Of a DNA stretch of 64,000 bases, positions 51,294 through 59,494 are shown in pieces. Under the pieces are notes generated by a model. That model ran no database searches, was not told the origin of the DNA, and saw only the letters and a program-made list of their open reading frames with translations. How positions within the stretch are numbered: the stretch's first letter is position 1; every line of letters begins with the position of its first letter. The position numbers and the translations under genes are program-made. Source of the DNA: DATMER01 sp963741305 (lineage in GTDB: Bacteria; Acidobacteriota; Thermoanaerobaculia; Multivoradales; UBA5704); NCBI GenBank assembly GCA_963741305.1, contig CAVUHL010000003.1, positions 2,294,001-2,358,000 on the forward strand. Direction: 5' to 3'.

Positions 51294-52568
51294 TCAGTCC
51301 AGCTCTTCGATCAGCGCATCCGAAGCCGGGCGCTCCTTGCGCAGCCGGGCGGAGACCTTTTCCGCCTCGCGGAAGACGCGCAGCACGTTGTTGCCCGCGA
51401 GCTTCTGGATCTCCTCATCCTTCCAGCCGCGGCGCAGCAGCTCGGCGAAGAGGACCGGGTAGTCGTCCACGCCTTCGAGGCCGACCGGCACGCTGGTGAT
51501 GCCGTCGAAATCGGAGCCGATGCCCACGTGGTCGATGCCCGCGATGCGGCGGACGTGATCGATGTGGTCGGCCACCTGCGCGAGCGTGGCCCGCGGCACG
51601 GGGTGCTGCATGGTCCAGCTCTTCAGATCGGCCTCGACCCGCTTGGGATCGTCAGGATGGAGTGCCTTCAGGCGCGCTTCCTCGGCGTCCTCCTGCGAGT
51701 TCCAGGTCCTCACCTCTTCGGAGACGAAGGAGGGGACGAAGGTCACCATCACCACTCCTCCATCCTGCGGGAGCAGGCGGAGCACGTCGTCGGGCACGTT
51801 GCGCGGGTGGGCGTCGATCGCGCGCGCCGAGGAGTGCGAGAAGATCACCGGCGCCTCGGAGATGGTCATGGAGTCCTTCATCGTGTCCGGCGAGACATGC
51901 GAGAGGTCGATCAGCATGCCGAGCCGGTTCATCTCGCGGATCACCTCTTCGCCGAACCTGGTGAGGCCCCCGTGCTTGGGCGCGTCGGTGGCCGAGTCCG
52001 CCCAGTCGACGTTCTTCGAGTGGGTGATGGTCATGTAGCGCGCCCCCGCGTTGTAAAGCTGACGCAGCACGGCGAGGGAGTTGTCGATCGAGTGACCGCC
52101 CTCCATGCCGATGAGGGAGGCGATCTTGCCCTCGCGGTGGATGCGGTAGACCTCCTGGGGGGAAGTGGCCATCTCGAAGACCTCGGGGTACATCGCGGCG
52201 AGGCGGTGGACCACGTCGATCTGCTCCATCACGACGCGGACGGCCTGCGGGCCGGCCAGGTCCGCGGGGATGTACACCGACCAGAACTGCCCGCCCACGC
52301 CCCCCTTGCGCAGCCGCGCGATGTCGGTGTGCATCGGCTTTTCGAGCGCGCTCGTGTCGGAGCGGAGGTCGAGCTGCCCAAGATGGTTCTTGACCCGCTG
52401 CCGGAATTCCCAAGGCACGTCGTTGTGCCCGTCGACAAGCGGCACCGCGTCCAGGAGCTTGCGCGCGCGGGTGACGAGCGCCGGGTCGGGGGGAGTCCAC
52501 TCCTGGGCCGAGGCAGCGCCAAGGAACACGAAGGCCAGTAGAAGGGGAAGGCAGGTCTTGATCCGCAT
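51294..52568 (-). CDS. Membrane dipeptidase (peptidase M19)
   Basis: A 424-residue exported zinc dipeptidase hydrolysing dipeptides, including some D-residue ones. It has a signal peptide (MRIKTCLPLLLAFVFLGAAS). Metal and active-site motifs appear in order: VDGHNDVPW (HxD), LIGMEGGHSIDN (bridging Glu), YMTITHSKNVDWADS, MLIDLSHVS, VIFSHSSARA and VGIGSDFDG. The start is put at 52568 because an alternative ATG at 52577 lies inside a TAGAATG promoter-like box. The message would then have almost no leader. It is divergent from the glycosyltransferase gene across 34 bp. Confidence 0.93.
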   Translation of the reverse strand: MRIKTCLPLLLAFVFLGAASAQEWTPPDPALVTRARKLLDAVPLVDGHNDVPWEFRQRVKNHLGQLDLRSDTSALEKPMHTDIARLRKGGVGGQFWSVYIPADLAGPQAVRVVMEQIDVVHRLAAMYPEVFEMATSPQEVYRIHREGKIASLIGMEGGHSIDNSLAVLRQLYNAGARYMTITHSKNVDWADSATDAPKHGGLTRFGEEVIREMNRLGMLIDLSHVSPDTMKDSMTISEAPVIFSHSSARAIDAHPRNVPDDVLRLLPQDGGVVMVTFVPSFVSEEVRTWNSQEDAEEARLKALHPDDPKRVEADLKSWTMQHPVPRATLAQVADHIDHVRRIAGIDHVGIGSDFDGITSVPVGLEGVDDYPVLFAELLRRGWKDEEIQKLAGNNVLRVFREAEKVSARLRKERPASDALIEELD

Positions 52569-52573
52569 GGGGG

Positions 52574-52593
52574 GCATTCTAGCGTTAGAATGC
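52574..52593. promoter_or_regulatory. Symmetrical divergent promoter with TAGAAT boxes
   Basis: GCATTCTA-GCG-TTAGAATGC is a near-perfect palindrome giving a TAGAAT -10-like box on each strand: plus strand 52586-52591, minus strand 52582-52577. Start codons lie only about 11 and 8 bases beyond them, so both transcripts would be leaderless or nearly so. No -35 boxes are obvious. Confidence 0.5.
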
Positions 52594-52602
52594 GCCCTCC
52601 CC

Positions 52603-54372
52603 ATGAAGCACCTTCGCGCCCTGGCGCTGCCTGCCCTGCTGCTCGCCACGCTGTACCTCTCGGTCCGGGTGGCGAAGCCCCTCTATCTTCATTACCAGGT
52701 CAACGAGCGCACGCCCATGTGGGACATGGCCGGGAACGGCTACGGCGGGGTCGAGCTGCTCCAGGCGCTCTCCGAGGGCAGGATCTTCCGCTTCCTCCAA
52801 CGCCTGAACGCGCAGGACAAGTGGCCCTTCGGCTACTCACTCCTCCTGCTCCCCTTCCTTGCCGCGGGCGGCTCCACGTTCGCCTCGGCCACCCTGTTGA
52901 GCGTGGTGCTGTTCGCGGCAACTCCGCCTCTGCTGGTGTGGGTGGCTCACGAAGCGGACCGGAAGTCAGGGCTGTGGGGCGGGCTGGTCGCCGCGGGGCT
53001 CTTCCTGGTCAGCCCCCTGCACCGGGTGCTCGCCATCGTGGTCATGCGCGAGCTGGCCGGCGTCGTCTTCACGCTGCTCGCGCTCGGGCTCTATTTGCGC
53101 GCCCGTCGAATCGAGAAGCTGTGGGCATGGCGGCTCGCGGGTCTCGCCTCGCTGGCCCTCTTCCTCATCAAGGTCAACTACGCCCTGATATGGGGGCTCT
53201 GCGTCGCGGTCGACCAGTGGGTCGCCCTTCCCCGCGAGCGGCGGCTGGAGGTAATACGCAGGCTCCGGGGGATTCTCTGGCCCTGGCCTGGAGCTACGCG
53301 GGGGCAGGCGGTGCTCGCCGTGGTGCTCGATCTGCTGCTGATCTGCGCGGTCGTGGGGATCAACCCGGGGGTCGGCGTCTACGCCCTGATCCTGGTCTTC
53401 ACGGGGATCGCGGTCGCGCGCTGGCAGCGCTTCCGGTCCTGGTGGCAGTCGCTCCCCTCAGCGCCGAGGGCGTTGCTCGAGACGTTCGTGCTGCCGGTCT
53501 GGATCTGGTGCCTGAGCCCGCACCCGATCCATCCGAAGAGCATCTACGCCTTTCTGCGCAACCGGGCGACCGGGCCGCCCCTCTACTCCCTGGAGTCGAT
53601 CGGGTATTACGTCCGCTCGCTGACGACGCACTACGCGCCGGAGACGATCCTGGGAATCGCGGTTATCGGGCTCGCGCTCGTCGGGGCGAGGAGGTCCCGG
53701 GTAGTCTCCCTCCTCGCCGGGCTCGGATGGCTGCTCGCCACGGTCCATCCCTACAAGGAGCCGCGCTTCTTCGCGACGACGGCCCCATTCATCTTCCTGC
53801 TCGCGGGGATCGGGCTGGCGGCGCTGTTCGCTTATTGGCGGGTCGCCGCGGCCGCCGTGGCCTGCGCCGCGGCCCTCCTCGGCCTGGTTTCGACGGCGCA
53901 GGACCTCCGCCTGCAGGAGCGCCTCAGGAAGGACTACCGCCTCTACTCCGCCGATCCGCGCTACGAAGAGCCCCTGGATTTTCTCCAGCGGAGAGCGGCG
54001 GCCAGCCGCGGCCGGGTGGCGCTGATCGGGGCCTTCAACGAGCTCAGCGACAACCTTGTCCGCTGGTCGCTGGCCCAGAAGGACATCGAGATCGCGCGCC
54101 CGATCCAAAGGCCCCGATCGGGCGAGGTCCGGCGCCAGTTGGAGGAGTGGCTGGAGAGGGAAAAGCCCCAGCGCATCCTCGCCGTGCGGCTGCTGCCCAA
54201 GAGCCCGCTCTTCCAGGGCCCCGACTACCAGCGTTACAACGCCTGGCAGCTCGAGGCGCTGCAAATCCTGCAGGCGGACCCGTTATGGCAGGAGACCCGG
54301 CACAGGCGGTTCCGCCAGCTCGACTTGGATATCGTGATGCTGGACCGTCAGTTCCCTTCCGAGCCCGAGTAG
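52603..54372 (+). CDS. Polytopic membrane glycosyltransferase (GT39/PMT-like)
   Basis: A 589-residue inner-membrane protein with about ten hydrophobic helices and a soluble C-terminal domain (about residues 450-589). Features fit GT-C glycosyltransferases of the dolichyl-phosphate-mannose type: an early periplasmic loop with MWDMAGNGYGG after the first helix, LFLIKVNYALIWGLCVA in the membrane core and HPYKEPRFFATTAPFIFLL late, the KEPRF element being typical. It would transfer a sugar from a lipid carrier outside the membrane. ATG 52603 follows a TAGAAT box by 11 bases. Its end overlaps the convergent small gene by 25 bp. Acceptor unknown. Confidence 0.85.
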   Translation: MKHLRALALPALLLATLYLSVRVAKPLYLHYQVNERTPMWDMAGNGYGGVELLQALSEGRIFRFLQRLNAQDKWPFGYSLLLLPFLAAGGSTFASATLLSVVLFAATPPLLVWVAHEADRKSGLWGGLVAAGLFLVSPLHRVLAIVVMRELAGVVFTLLALGLYLRARRIEKLWAWRLAGLASLALFLIKVNYALIWGLCVAVDQWVALPRERRLEVIRRLRGILWPWPGATRGQAVLAVVLDLLLICAVVGINPGVGVYALILVFTGIAVARWQRFRSWWQSLPSAPRALLETFVLPVWIWCLSPHPIHPKSIYAFLRNRATGPPLYSLESIGYYVRSLTTHYAPETILGIAVIGLALVGARRSRVVSLLAGLGWLLATVHPYKEPRFFATTAPFIFLLAGIGLAALFAYWRVAAAAVACAAALLGLVSTAQDLRLQERLRKDYRLYSADPRYEEPLDFLQRRAAASRGRVALIGAFNELSDNLVRWSLAQKDIEIARPIQRPRSGEVRRQLEEWLEREKPQRILAVRLLPKSPLFQGPDYQRYNAWQLEALQILQADPLWQETRHRRFRQLDLDIVMLDRQFPSEPE

Positions 54373-54713
54373 ACCGGGCCGCCCGTATCCTCCACCGGGA
54401 GGCTCATCTCCCGCATCGGCTCCTCGAAACCCCCATCGAGGGCGTTGACCCCGGGTACTCCCTGGAAGGCCTCGATCACCATGCCATGGGCGAAGTAGAG
54501 GCAGGCCGTCGTGAGCAGGAGGAGGACGGCGGTGATGGCCAGGGCCTTGCCCATCGAGCCGTCGCTTCTAGCTGCCGTAACGGTGGCCGTACTGCCGCCC
54601 GCCTCGCGCCGGCAGATGACACAGCCATCCATCGTGGCCGGATTGTAATGAAGGCCATGCTTCTCGCACTTGACGGCCGTGGCCGGACGCTTCGCTTCGA
54701 GCGGTTCACTCAT
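54348..54713 (-). CDS. Small zinc-ribbon membrane protein
   Basis: A 121-residue protein. Cys/His pairs at VKCEKHGLHYN and DGCVICRRE suggest a small zinc-binding motif (about residues 16-36). One transmembrane helix (ALAITAVLLLLTTACLYFAH) follows, then a short tail with AFQGVPGVNALDGGF. The start overlaps the stop of the upstream B-box gene by eight bases (ATGAGTGA), and GAAGGT precedes it, so the two are co-translated and probably act together at the membrane. No family recognised. Confidence 0.75.
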   Translation of the reverse strand: MSEPLEAKRPATAVKCEKHGLHYNPATMDGCVICRREAGGSTATVTAARSDGSMGKALAITAVLLLLTTACLYFAHGMVIEAFQGVPGVNALDGGFEEPMREMSLPVEDTGGPVYSGSEGN

Positions 54714-55602
54714 AGACCTTCTCCAACTCCAGGATGTGCCGGCGGAAGAGCACGCCGGCCAGGTGGGCGCTCGTGAACGTCCAGTAGGCGCCGAGGACGC
54801 CAGCCACCGCGGCCCCCACGTACGGGACCTGCTGCAACAGCGCGCGTGTCACGAAGAGCGAGATGCCGATGGCGAAGGCCAGGTTGGTCGCGGTCACCGT
54901 GTCCACGCCGCCGATCTTCAGCGCCTTCAGGTGCAGGTCGATCCGCATGACGCTGGAGCGGTTGAACCGGCCAGCCGCGCCGAAGGCGACCGTGCCCAGG
55001 GCCATGCCCAGCCACGCGAAGAGTGTGAAGCCGGCCCAGAAAAGCAGGCTCGGCTCGGGGCTCAGGAGCTTGCCCATGTTCAGCAGGCTGAAGGCAATCA
55101 CCGGGAAGAACTGGAGGATGGCGACGACCAGGTAGAGCAGGATGTCGCCGAGCCTCTCTCCCCAGTCCATGTACTCCGGCCAGTCGGGCAGCTGGTCCTC
55201 CCCCTCGGACGTGGAGCGCACGATCTTGAACTGGAGCCCGATCATGAGCGACCAGAGGCCGACGGCCAGCACGATCGAATAGCACCCGCCGCTGTACTGG
55301 AGCAGGAACGAGACGAACGCCAGGGAGACCAGCGCCGCGAGGAACATGTACAGCCCCACGCCGCGGAAGGGGTAGAACAGCGCCTGCTGGAAGCTGTAGG
55401 GCTTGGAGATCGCCTGCCGCCGCGCCACCTCCTTCACCGTGGCCGGCTGCCCCGCCTCCAGCGGCATGGCCCGCTCGCCGCACATTGAGCAGAAGAGCAG
55501 GGCATGCCCCTTCTTGATGCAGTCCTGACAGAGAAGCTTTGCGCAGCCTTCGCAGCGGAAGGCGGCGTCGACACTTGGGTGCTGCGCACACGCCTGTGCC
55601 AT
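54706..55602 (-). CDS. B-box zinc-finger membrane protein (Yip1/DUF4013-like)
   Basis: A 298-residue protein. Residues 1-45 form a B-box-like zinc finger: Cys/His ligands in CAQHPSVDAAFRCEGCAKLL, CQDC and LLFCSMCGE. About five transmembrane helices follow, starting at PFRGVGLYMFLAALVSLAFV and including a helix after GDILLYLVVAILQFFPVIAF, in a Yip1-like arrangement. Such B-box/Yip1 fusions are seen in acidobacteria and deltaproteobacteria; function unknown. ATG 55602 has GAGGA upstream. It heads a two-gene unit with the small zinc-ribbon protein. Confidence 0.82.
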   Translation of the reverse strand: MAQACAQHPSVDAAFRCEGCAKLLCQDCIKKGHALLFCSMCGERAMPLEAGQPATVKEVARRQAISKPYSFQQALFYPFRGVGLYMFLAALVSLAFVSFLLQYSGGCYSIVLAVGLWSLMIGLQFKIVRSTSEGEDQLPDWPEYMDWGERLGDILLYLVVAILQFFPVIAFSLLNMGKLLSPEPSLLFWAGFTLFAWLGMALGTVAFGAAGRFNRSSVMRIDLHLKALKIGGVDTVTATNLAFAIGISLFVTRALLQQVPYVGAAVAGVLGAYWTFTSAHLAGVLFRRHILELEKVYE

Positions 55603-55699
55603 CTGGGTCCTCCTCTACCCGAAAAAATTCAGCTCACTGCTGCGATGTGACAATCGTAGCCCATCCATTTCGGGGAGGCAGCCTTATACTCGTTCTTAC

Positions 55700-56959
55700 A
55701 TGTTTCTCCGCTTCCTGTCATGCGCGCTGCTCTTCGTCCTTCCCCTGTCCGCGCAGGTGACCGTGGTGGCGGTGGGCGACATCGCCTGCGATCCTGCGGA
55801 CATCTCGTACAACGGCGGAGCCGGTACGATGACGAATTGCCGCATGGCTGCCACGTCGGACCTGGCGCTGTCGCTGTCGCCCGCGGCGGTCCTCCTCCTC
55901 GGGGACAACCAGTACGAGAACGGCACGCTGGCGAAGTACCAGGCCTCCTATGATCCGAGTTGGGGGCGGCTGAAAGCGATCACGCATCCGATTCCGGGCA
56001 ACCACGAGTACCTGACCACGGGGGCCGCAGGCTATTACGCCTACTTCGGCGCGGCAGCGGGCGATCCGGTGAAGGGCTGGTCCAGCTTCGACCTGGGGGG
56101 ATGGCACCTGATCGGGCTCAACTCGAACTGCGGCGCGGTGGGAGGGTGCGGCGCGGCTTCGCCCCAGGGGCAGTGGCTGGCGGCGGATCTGGCCGCGAAC
56201 CCCGGCGTCTGCACGCTCGCGTACTGGCACCACCCCCGCTTCTCCTCCGGGCCGCACGGCGACGATGCCACGACCGCGCCCTTCTGGGCTCAGCTCCATG
56301 GCGCGGGGGCGGACCTGGTGCTCACCGGGCACGACCACGGCTACGAGCGCTTCGCGCCGCAATCGGCGTTCGGGGCCGCCGATCCGGCGGGCATCCGAGA
56401 GTTCGTGGTGGGGACCGGGGGCAAGAACCTCACTTCCGTGACGACGGTGCGGGCCAACAGCGAGATCCGGAACTACGGCACGTTCGGGGTGCTGGAGCTG
56501 AAGCTGTGGCCGGACGGCTACGACTGGCGATTCATGGGCGTAGGCGGCGCGGTGCTCGACTCGGGGCGCGGCCTCTGCCACTCCGCGCTCCCCTCGGAGC
56601 CTTTGGACTTCTACACTCTGCCCCCCTGCCGTCTTGTGGATACGCGGACTGGGGCGCCCTTGGGCGCGGGCGTCCGCGCTTCATTCCCGGCGGCGGGATC
56701 CTGCGGAATCCCGGAGGAGGCGCGGGCGCTGGCCGTGAACGTCACCGCGATCGATGCCTCGAATGCGGGCAGCCTCACGGTCTTCCCCTCGGGCGCGCCC
56801 CTGCCCACGGCGCGCAGCGTGAGCTTTGGAGCCCTGCAAAGGCGCGCAAGCGGCTCGATCATCGCGTTGGGTGTGGCGGGCGAGATCGACGCGTGGTCGT
56901 CGAGCGCCACTCATCTTGTCGTGGATGTCACCGGCTATTTTGCTTCCACCGGCTTCTAG
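55700..56959 (+). CDS. Secreted metallophosphoesterase with C-terminal beta domain
   Basis: A 419-residue exported calcineurin-like phosphoesterase. After a signal peptide (MFLRFLSCALLFVLPLSAQ) the metal ligands appear in order: VGDIACD, LLGDNQYENG, GNHEY, YWHHPRF and TGHDHGYER. This resembles acid-phosphatase/alkaline phosphodiesterase-type enzymes. Residues about 300-419 form a separate domain beginning PPCRLVDTRTG and ending VVDVTGYF, common on secreted proteins of acidobacteria and actinobacteria. The stop codon lies one base before the 21-bp array B. The substrate is unknown. Confidence 0.9.
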   Translation: MFLRFLSCALLFVLPLSAQVTVVAVGDIACDPADISYNGGAGTMTNCRMAATSDLALSLSPAAVLLLGDNQYENGTLAKYQASYDPSWGRLKAITHPIPGNHEYLTTGAAGYYAYFGAAAGDPVKGWSSFDLGGWHLIGLNSNCGAVGGCGAASPQGQWLAADLAANPGVCTLAYWHHPRFSSGPHGDDATTAPFWAQLHGAGADLVLTGHDHGYERFAPQSAFGAADPAGIREFVVGTGGKNLTSVTTVRANSEIRNYGTFGVLELKLWPDGYDWRFMGVGGAVLDSGRGLCHSALPSEPLDFYTLPPCRLVDTRTGAPLGAGVRASFPAAGSCGIPEEARALAVNVTAIDASNAGSLTVFPSGAPLPTARSVSFGALQRRASGSIIALGVAGEIDAWSSSATHLVVDVTGYFASTGF

Positions 56960-56960
56960 C

Positions 56961-57372
56961 CTGTCCGATAACTCCTCGCCGTTGTCCGATTCCTTCTCGC
57001 AGCTGTCCGAAAACTCTCGGGCGCAGTCCGAGAATGCGACACCGCAGTCCGAGCTTGCTACGCCGCAGTCCGAAAACTCCACGCTGCAGTCCGAAAACTC
57101 TCAGGGGGAGTCCGAAACCTCTCCACTGCAGTCCGAAAACTCTCGGCCGTGGTCCGAAAACTTTCGGCTCTAGTCCGAAAACTCTCGACGGTAGTCCGAA
57201 AACTTCGGAGCTCTGTCCGACGAATTCAGTCCGTAGTCCGAAAACTTCGCTGGTTGGTCCGATTAATTCGCCCGTTGGTCCGATTTATTCGGAGATTTGT
57301 CCGATGAATTGGGCGAGTAGTCCGATTACTTCGCGGTTCTGTCCGGAAACTCTCGGGTTTTGTCCGATCTAG
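56961..57372. repeat. 21-bp tandem repeat array B (19.6 copies) filling a convergent gap
   Basis: Units of exactly 21 bp run without indels from 56961 to 57359, then a 13-base part-unit to 57372. The first seven bases are the most conserved ([CT][ATG]GTCCGA, usually followed by AAACTCTCGG in the middle of the array); the right half is variable. The array begins one base after the metallophosphoesterase stop and its last part-unit runs into the queE stop codon (57369-57371). It thus replaces the whole intergenic region. Reading frames across it are open as heptapeptide repeats but follow no real gene. Confidence 0.93.
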
Positions 57373-57965
57373 CGGACCTTCCAGAGCTTGTGCTGCTGCA
57401 CGGAGAGCCGCCACGGCGGGTTCTCCTTGCAGAGGTGGATGCACCAGTCCAGCGTGCGGGGATCGACCCGCTCCCCGTCGAAGGCGGGAGAGATGAGGTA
57501 GTGCTCGGCCTTCACAACGGTGCGGGGGATGGCCTGGCCGTAGCCGCGCACGTACTTGACCTCGTGCGCCGTGCGCTGGCGGATGGCGTGCTCGGCCACC
57601 TTGGGGCTCACCGTGATCCAGTCGATCCCGGGCGGCAGCTCGATGCTCCCGTTGGTCTCGACCGCGAGCTTGAAGCCGGCGGCGTGGAGGCCGTCGATCA
57701 TCTCTGCATCCACCTGGAGAGCCGGCTCGCCGCCGGTCAGGATTACCCAGCCGCAGTTGGCGGAGAGCTGGCGCAGCTCCCCCACGATGTCGTCGAGCGC
57801 CAGGGAGCGGCCCGACTCGAACTCCGTGTCGCAGTCGAAGCCGTGCGTCTCCACCTTGCACGTCAGGTTGCAGCGGGAGAGGCGCAGGAAGAGGTTGGGC
57901 GTGCCGGCGCGCACTCCCTCCCCCTGCAGGCTGTAGAAGATCTCGTTGACGACATAGCCGCGCAT
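57369..57965 (-). CDS. queE: 7-carboxy-7-deazaguanine synthase (radical SAM)
   Basis: A 198-residue radical SAM enzyme converting 6-carboxytetrahydropterin to the 7-deazaguanine core in queuosine/preQ0 synthesis. Family marks are EIFYSLQGEGVRAGTPNLFL, LTGGEPALQVDAE (GGEP), VETNGSIELP and TVSPK. The cluster cysteines are unusual: RCNLTCKVETHGFDCDTEF has Cys at C-x3-C-x8-C, unlike the usual Cx3Cx2C or Cx14Cx2C. ATG 57965 is preferred over the GTG one codon earlier. No queC, queD or queF is in the window. The stop codon is embedded in the end of the 21-bp array. Confidence 0.92.
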   Translation of the reverse strand: MRGYVVNEIFYSLQGEGVRAGTPNLFLRLSRCNLTCKVETHGFDCDTEFESGRSLALDDIVGELRQLSANCGWVILTGGEPALQVDAEMIDGLHAAGFKLAVETNGSIELPPGIDWITVSPKVAEHAIRQRTAHEVKYVRGYGQAIPRTVVKAEHYLISPAFDGERVDPRTLDWCIHLCKENPPWRLSVQQHKLWKVR

Positions 57966-58132
57966 CACGCCGGAATCCTAGCGCGTTGGCTCGATCCTTG
58001 CTCAGGCTGAATTCCGGCGGCGGAGCAGGCAGGCGGCCCCAGGGTCGAGGATGCTCTCTGGTAAGACCCGCCAACAGTTCCCCGACGGGAGCGTCCTTCT
58101 CGCCTGCCTCCGCCTCTATTTGATTGATCCTC

Positions 58133-58156
58133 ATTCCCTCCCTAACGGGAGGGATT
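58133..58156 (-). terminator. Hairpin after the GH43 gene
   Basis: ATTCCCTCCC, loop TAAC, GGGAGGGATT (9 of 10 pairs) begins four bases after the GH43 stop codon. No T-run follows on the minus strand, so it may mark a 3' end by RNA stability rather than classical termination. It probably closes the long minus-strand operon. The rest of 57966-58132 holds nothing I can identify. Confidence 0.5.
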
Positions 58157-58159
58157 CTT

Positions 58160-59494
58160 CTAGCTGAGCGCAAATCCGGAGAACTCGGCGGCCAAGCGGT
58201 CGGTCAGGAGCGATACGCTCCGGCTTGGCTGGGGGAGAGTGCCCTGCCAGACCGGCAGGCCGTCCAGCCAGACCTGGACGTTCAGCTCCTCCACCTCGGC
58301 CCGGATCAGATGCCAGACCCGCGGATCGCAGCCCGGGGGGATCATGAACACGAAGCCCTGCAGGGCGATGCCGTAGCCGGAGCCCTCTTCCGGATCTTCC
58401 AGGGCGCGGGCGGTGACCTCCACCAGGAAGGTTGACTTCCTCACGTCGAGCCGGGCCTCCCCGGAAGATTTTGGCAGCGGCTGGCGAGCAGAGCCGCCGC
58501 CCGTGGACCACGTACCGCGGATGTCCCACGCCAGATCGAGACCGCCCGGCTTGTCGAAAAAGTCCAGGAAGGCAGGCATCGGAAGCCCCGACCGGGGCTC
58601 GGTCGAGGGGCCGTCGACGACGAGCTTCTTCCCCTCCCAGCCCATGGGGTCGATCGCCAGCACTCTGGCCCCTTCGTTCCAGCGGTGATAGACGCAGAAG
58701 AGCTGCCGGTTGTCCGGACCCCGCACGACCGAGTTGTGTCCTGGCCCGATCACCGTGCCCTCGATGGTGCGCAGAATTGGCAGCGGAGCCTGTTCCCACT
58801 CTCCCGTTTTTTCCAGGCTGCCGGTAACCGCGTAACCCACGCCGTAGGTCGGGTTCTGCCAGTTGCCGCCGCTGAACATCTGATAGTAGAGGCCCTCGTG
58901 CTTGAGCACGAACGGACCCTCGACCGTGTGCCAGCGCACGTATCCCTTCTCCGGCCGGTTCGGATGGTAGACGTGCCAGTCATGGCGCGGCAGCGTGACG
59001 GGCACGGGCTCCCCCGCCAGGGTGAACAGATCGAGCATCCGGTCGCGGACCGTCCCCGTGCCGATGTGGCTCCGGTCCAGGAAGTCGGTCGCGTAGAAGA
59101 GATGGCGGGAGCCGTCGTCATCCTGGAACACATGGGCATCGATGGCGAACGGCTCCGAGGTCAGCCGCCGGCCGCTGTCAACGAACGGGCCCGCCGGGTG
59201 CTCCGAGACGGCCACCCGGATCTCCATCCGCTCCTCGTTGCCGGCGCTGTAATAAAGGTAGAAGCGCCCGTTGTCATAGGTAACTTCGGGTGCCCAGTAG
59301 CAGGTATGGCCACCCGGGAGCGGCTCCATCGCACCTGGCATCGGTTCCCAATGGACCAGGTCGCGCGACCGGATCACGCCGAAGCAGCGGCCATCCGTCC
59401 AGAAGCCCGTGCAGTAGCCCCAGTACTCGCCCCGGAACTTGAAGACGAACGGATCGGGGAACGAGTGCGGCCAGACCGGGTTGGCGTAGGTCAA
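58160..59494 (-). CDS. GH43-family glycoside hydrolase
   Basis: A 444-residue five-bladed-propeller glycosidase, probably acting on arabinose- or xylose-containing glycans. The catalytic-base region is NPVWPHSFPDPFVFKF, the second acidic strand CYWAPEVTYDNGRFYLYYSA, the third FAIDAHVFQDDDGSRHLFYA, and the GPGHNSVV/YHRWN segments are typical. Residues about 320-444 form a C-terminal beta-sandwich. No signal peptide, so it is probably cytoplasmic. Its start overlaps the stop of the GH1-like gene (ATGA), so the two enzymes are made together, likely processing the same imported oligosaccharide. Confidence 0.9.
   Translation of the reverse strand: MTYANPVWPHSFPDPFVFKFRGEYWGYCTGFWTDGRCFGVIRSRDLVHWEPMPGAMEPLPGGHTCYWAPEVTYDNGRFYLYYSAGNEERMEIRVAVSEHPAGPFVDSGRRLTSEPFAIDAHVFQDDDGSRHLFYATDFLDRSHIGTGTVRDRMLDLFTLAGEPVPVTLPRHDWHVYHPNRPEKGYVRWHTVEGPFVLKHEGLYYQMFSGGNWQNPTYGVGYAVTGSLEKTGEWEQAPLPILRTIEGTVIGPGHNSVVRGPDNRQLFCVYHRWNEGARVLAIDPMGWEGKKLVVDGPSTEPRSGLPMPAFLDFFDKPGGLDLAWDIRGTWSTGGGSARQPLPKSSGEARLDVRKSTFLVEVTARALEDPEEGSGYGIALQGFVFMIPPGCDPRVWHLIRAEVEELNVQVWLDGLPVWQGTLPQPSRSVSLLTDRLAAEFSGFALS

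Noticed and set aside
56961..57372. 21-bp array as a CRISPR array
   Set aside because: Units are contiguous with no spacers, the period is 21 bp, and no cas genes are present. The same reasoning applies to 1249-1626.
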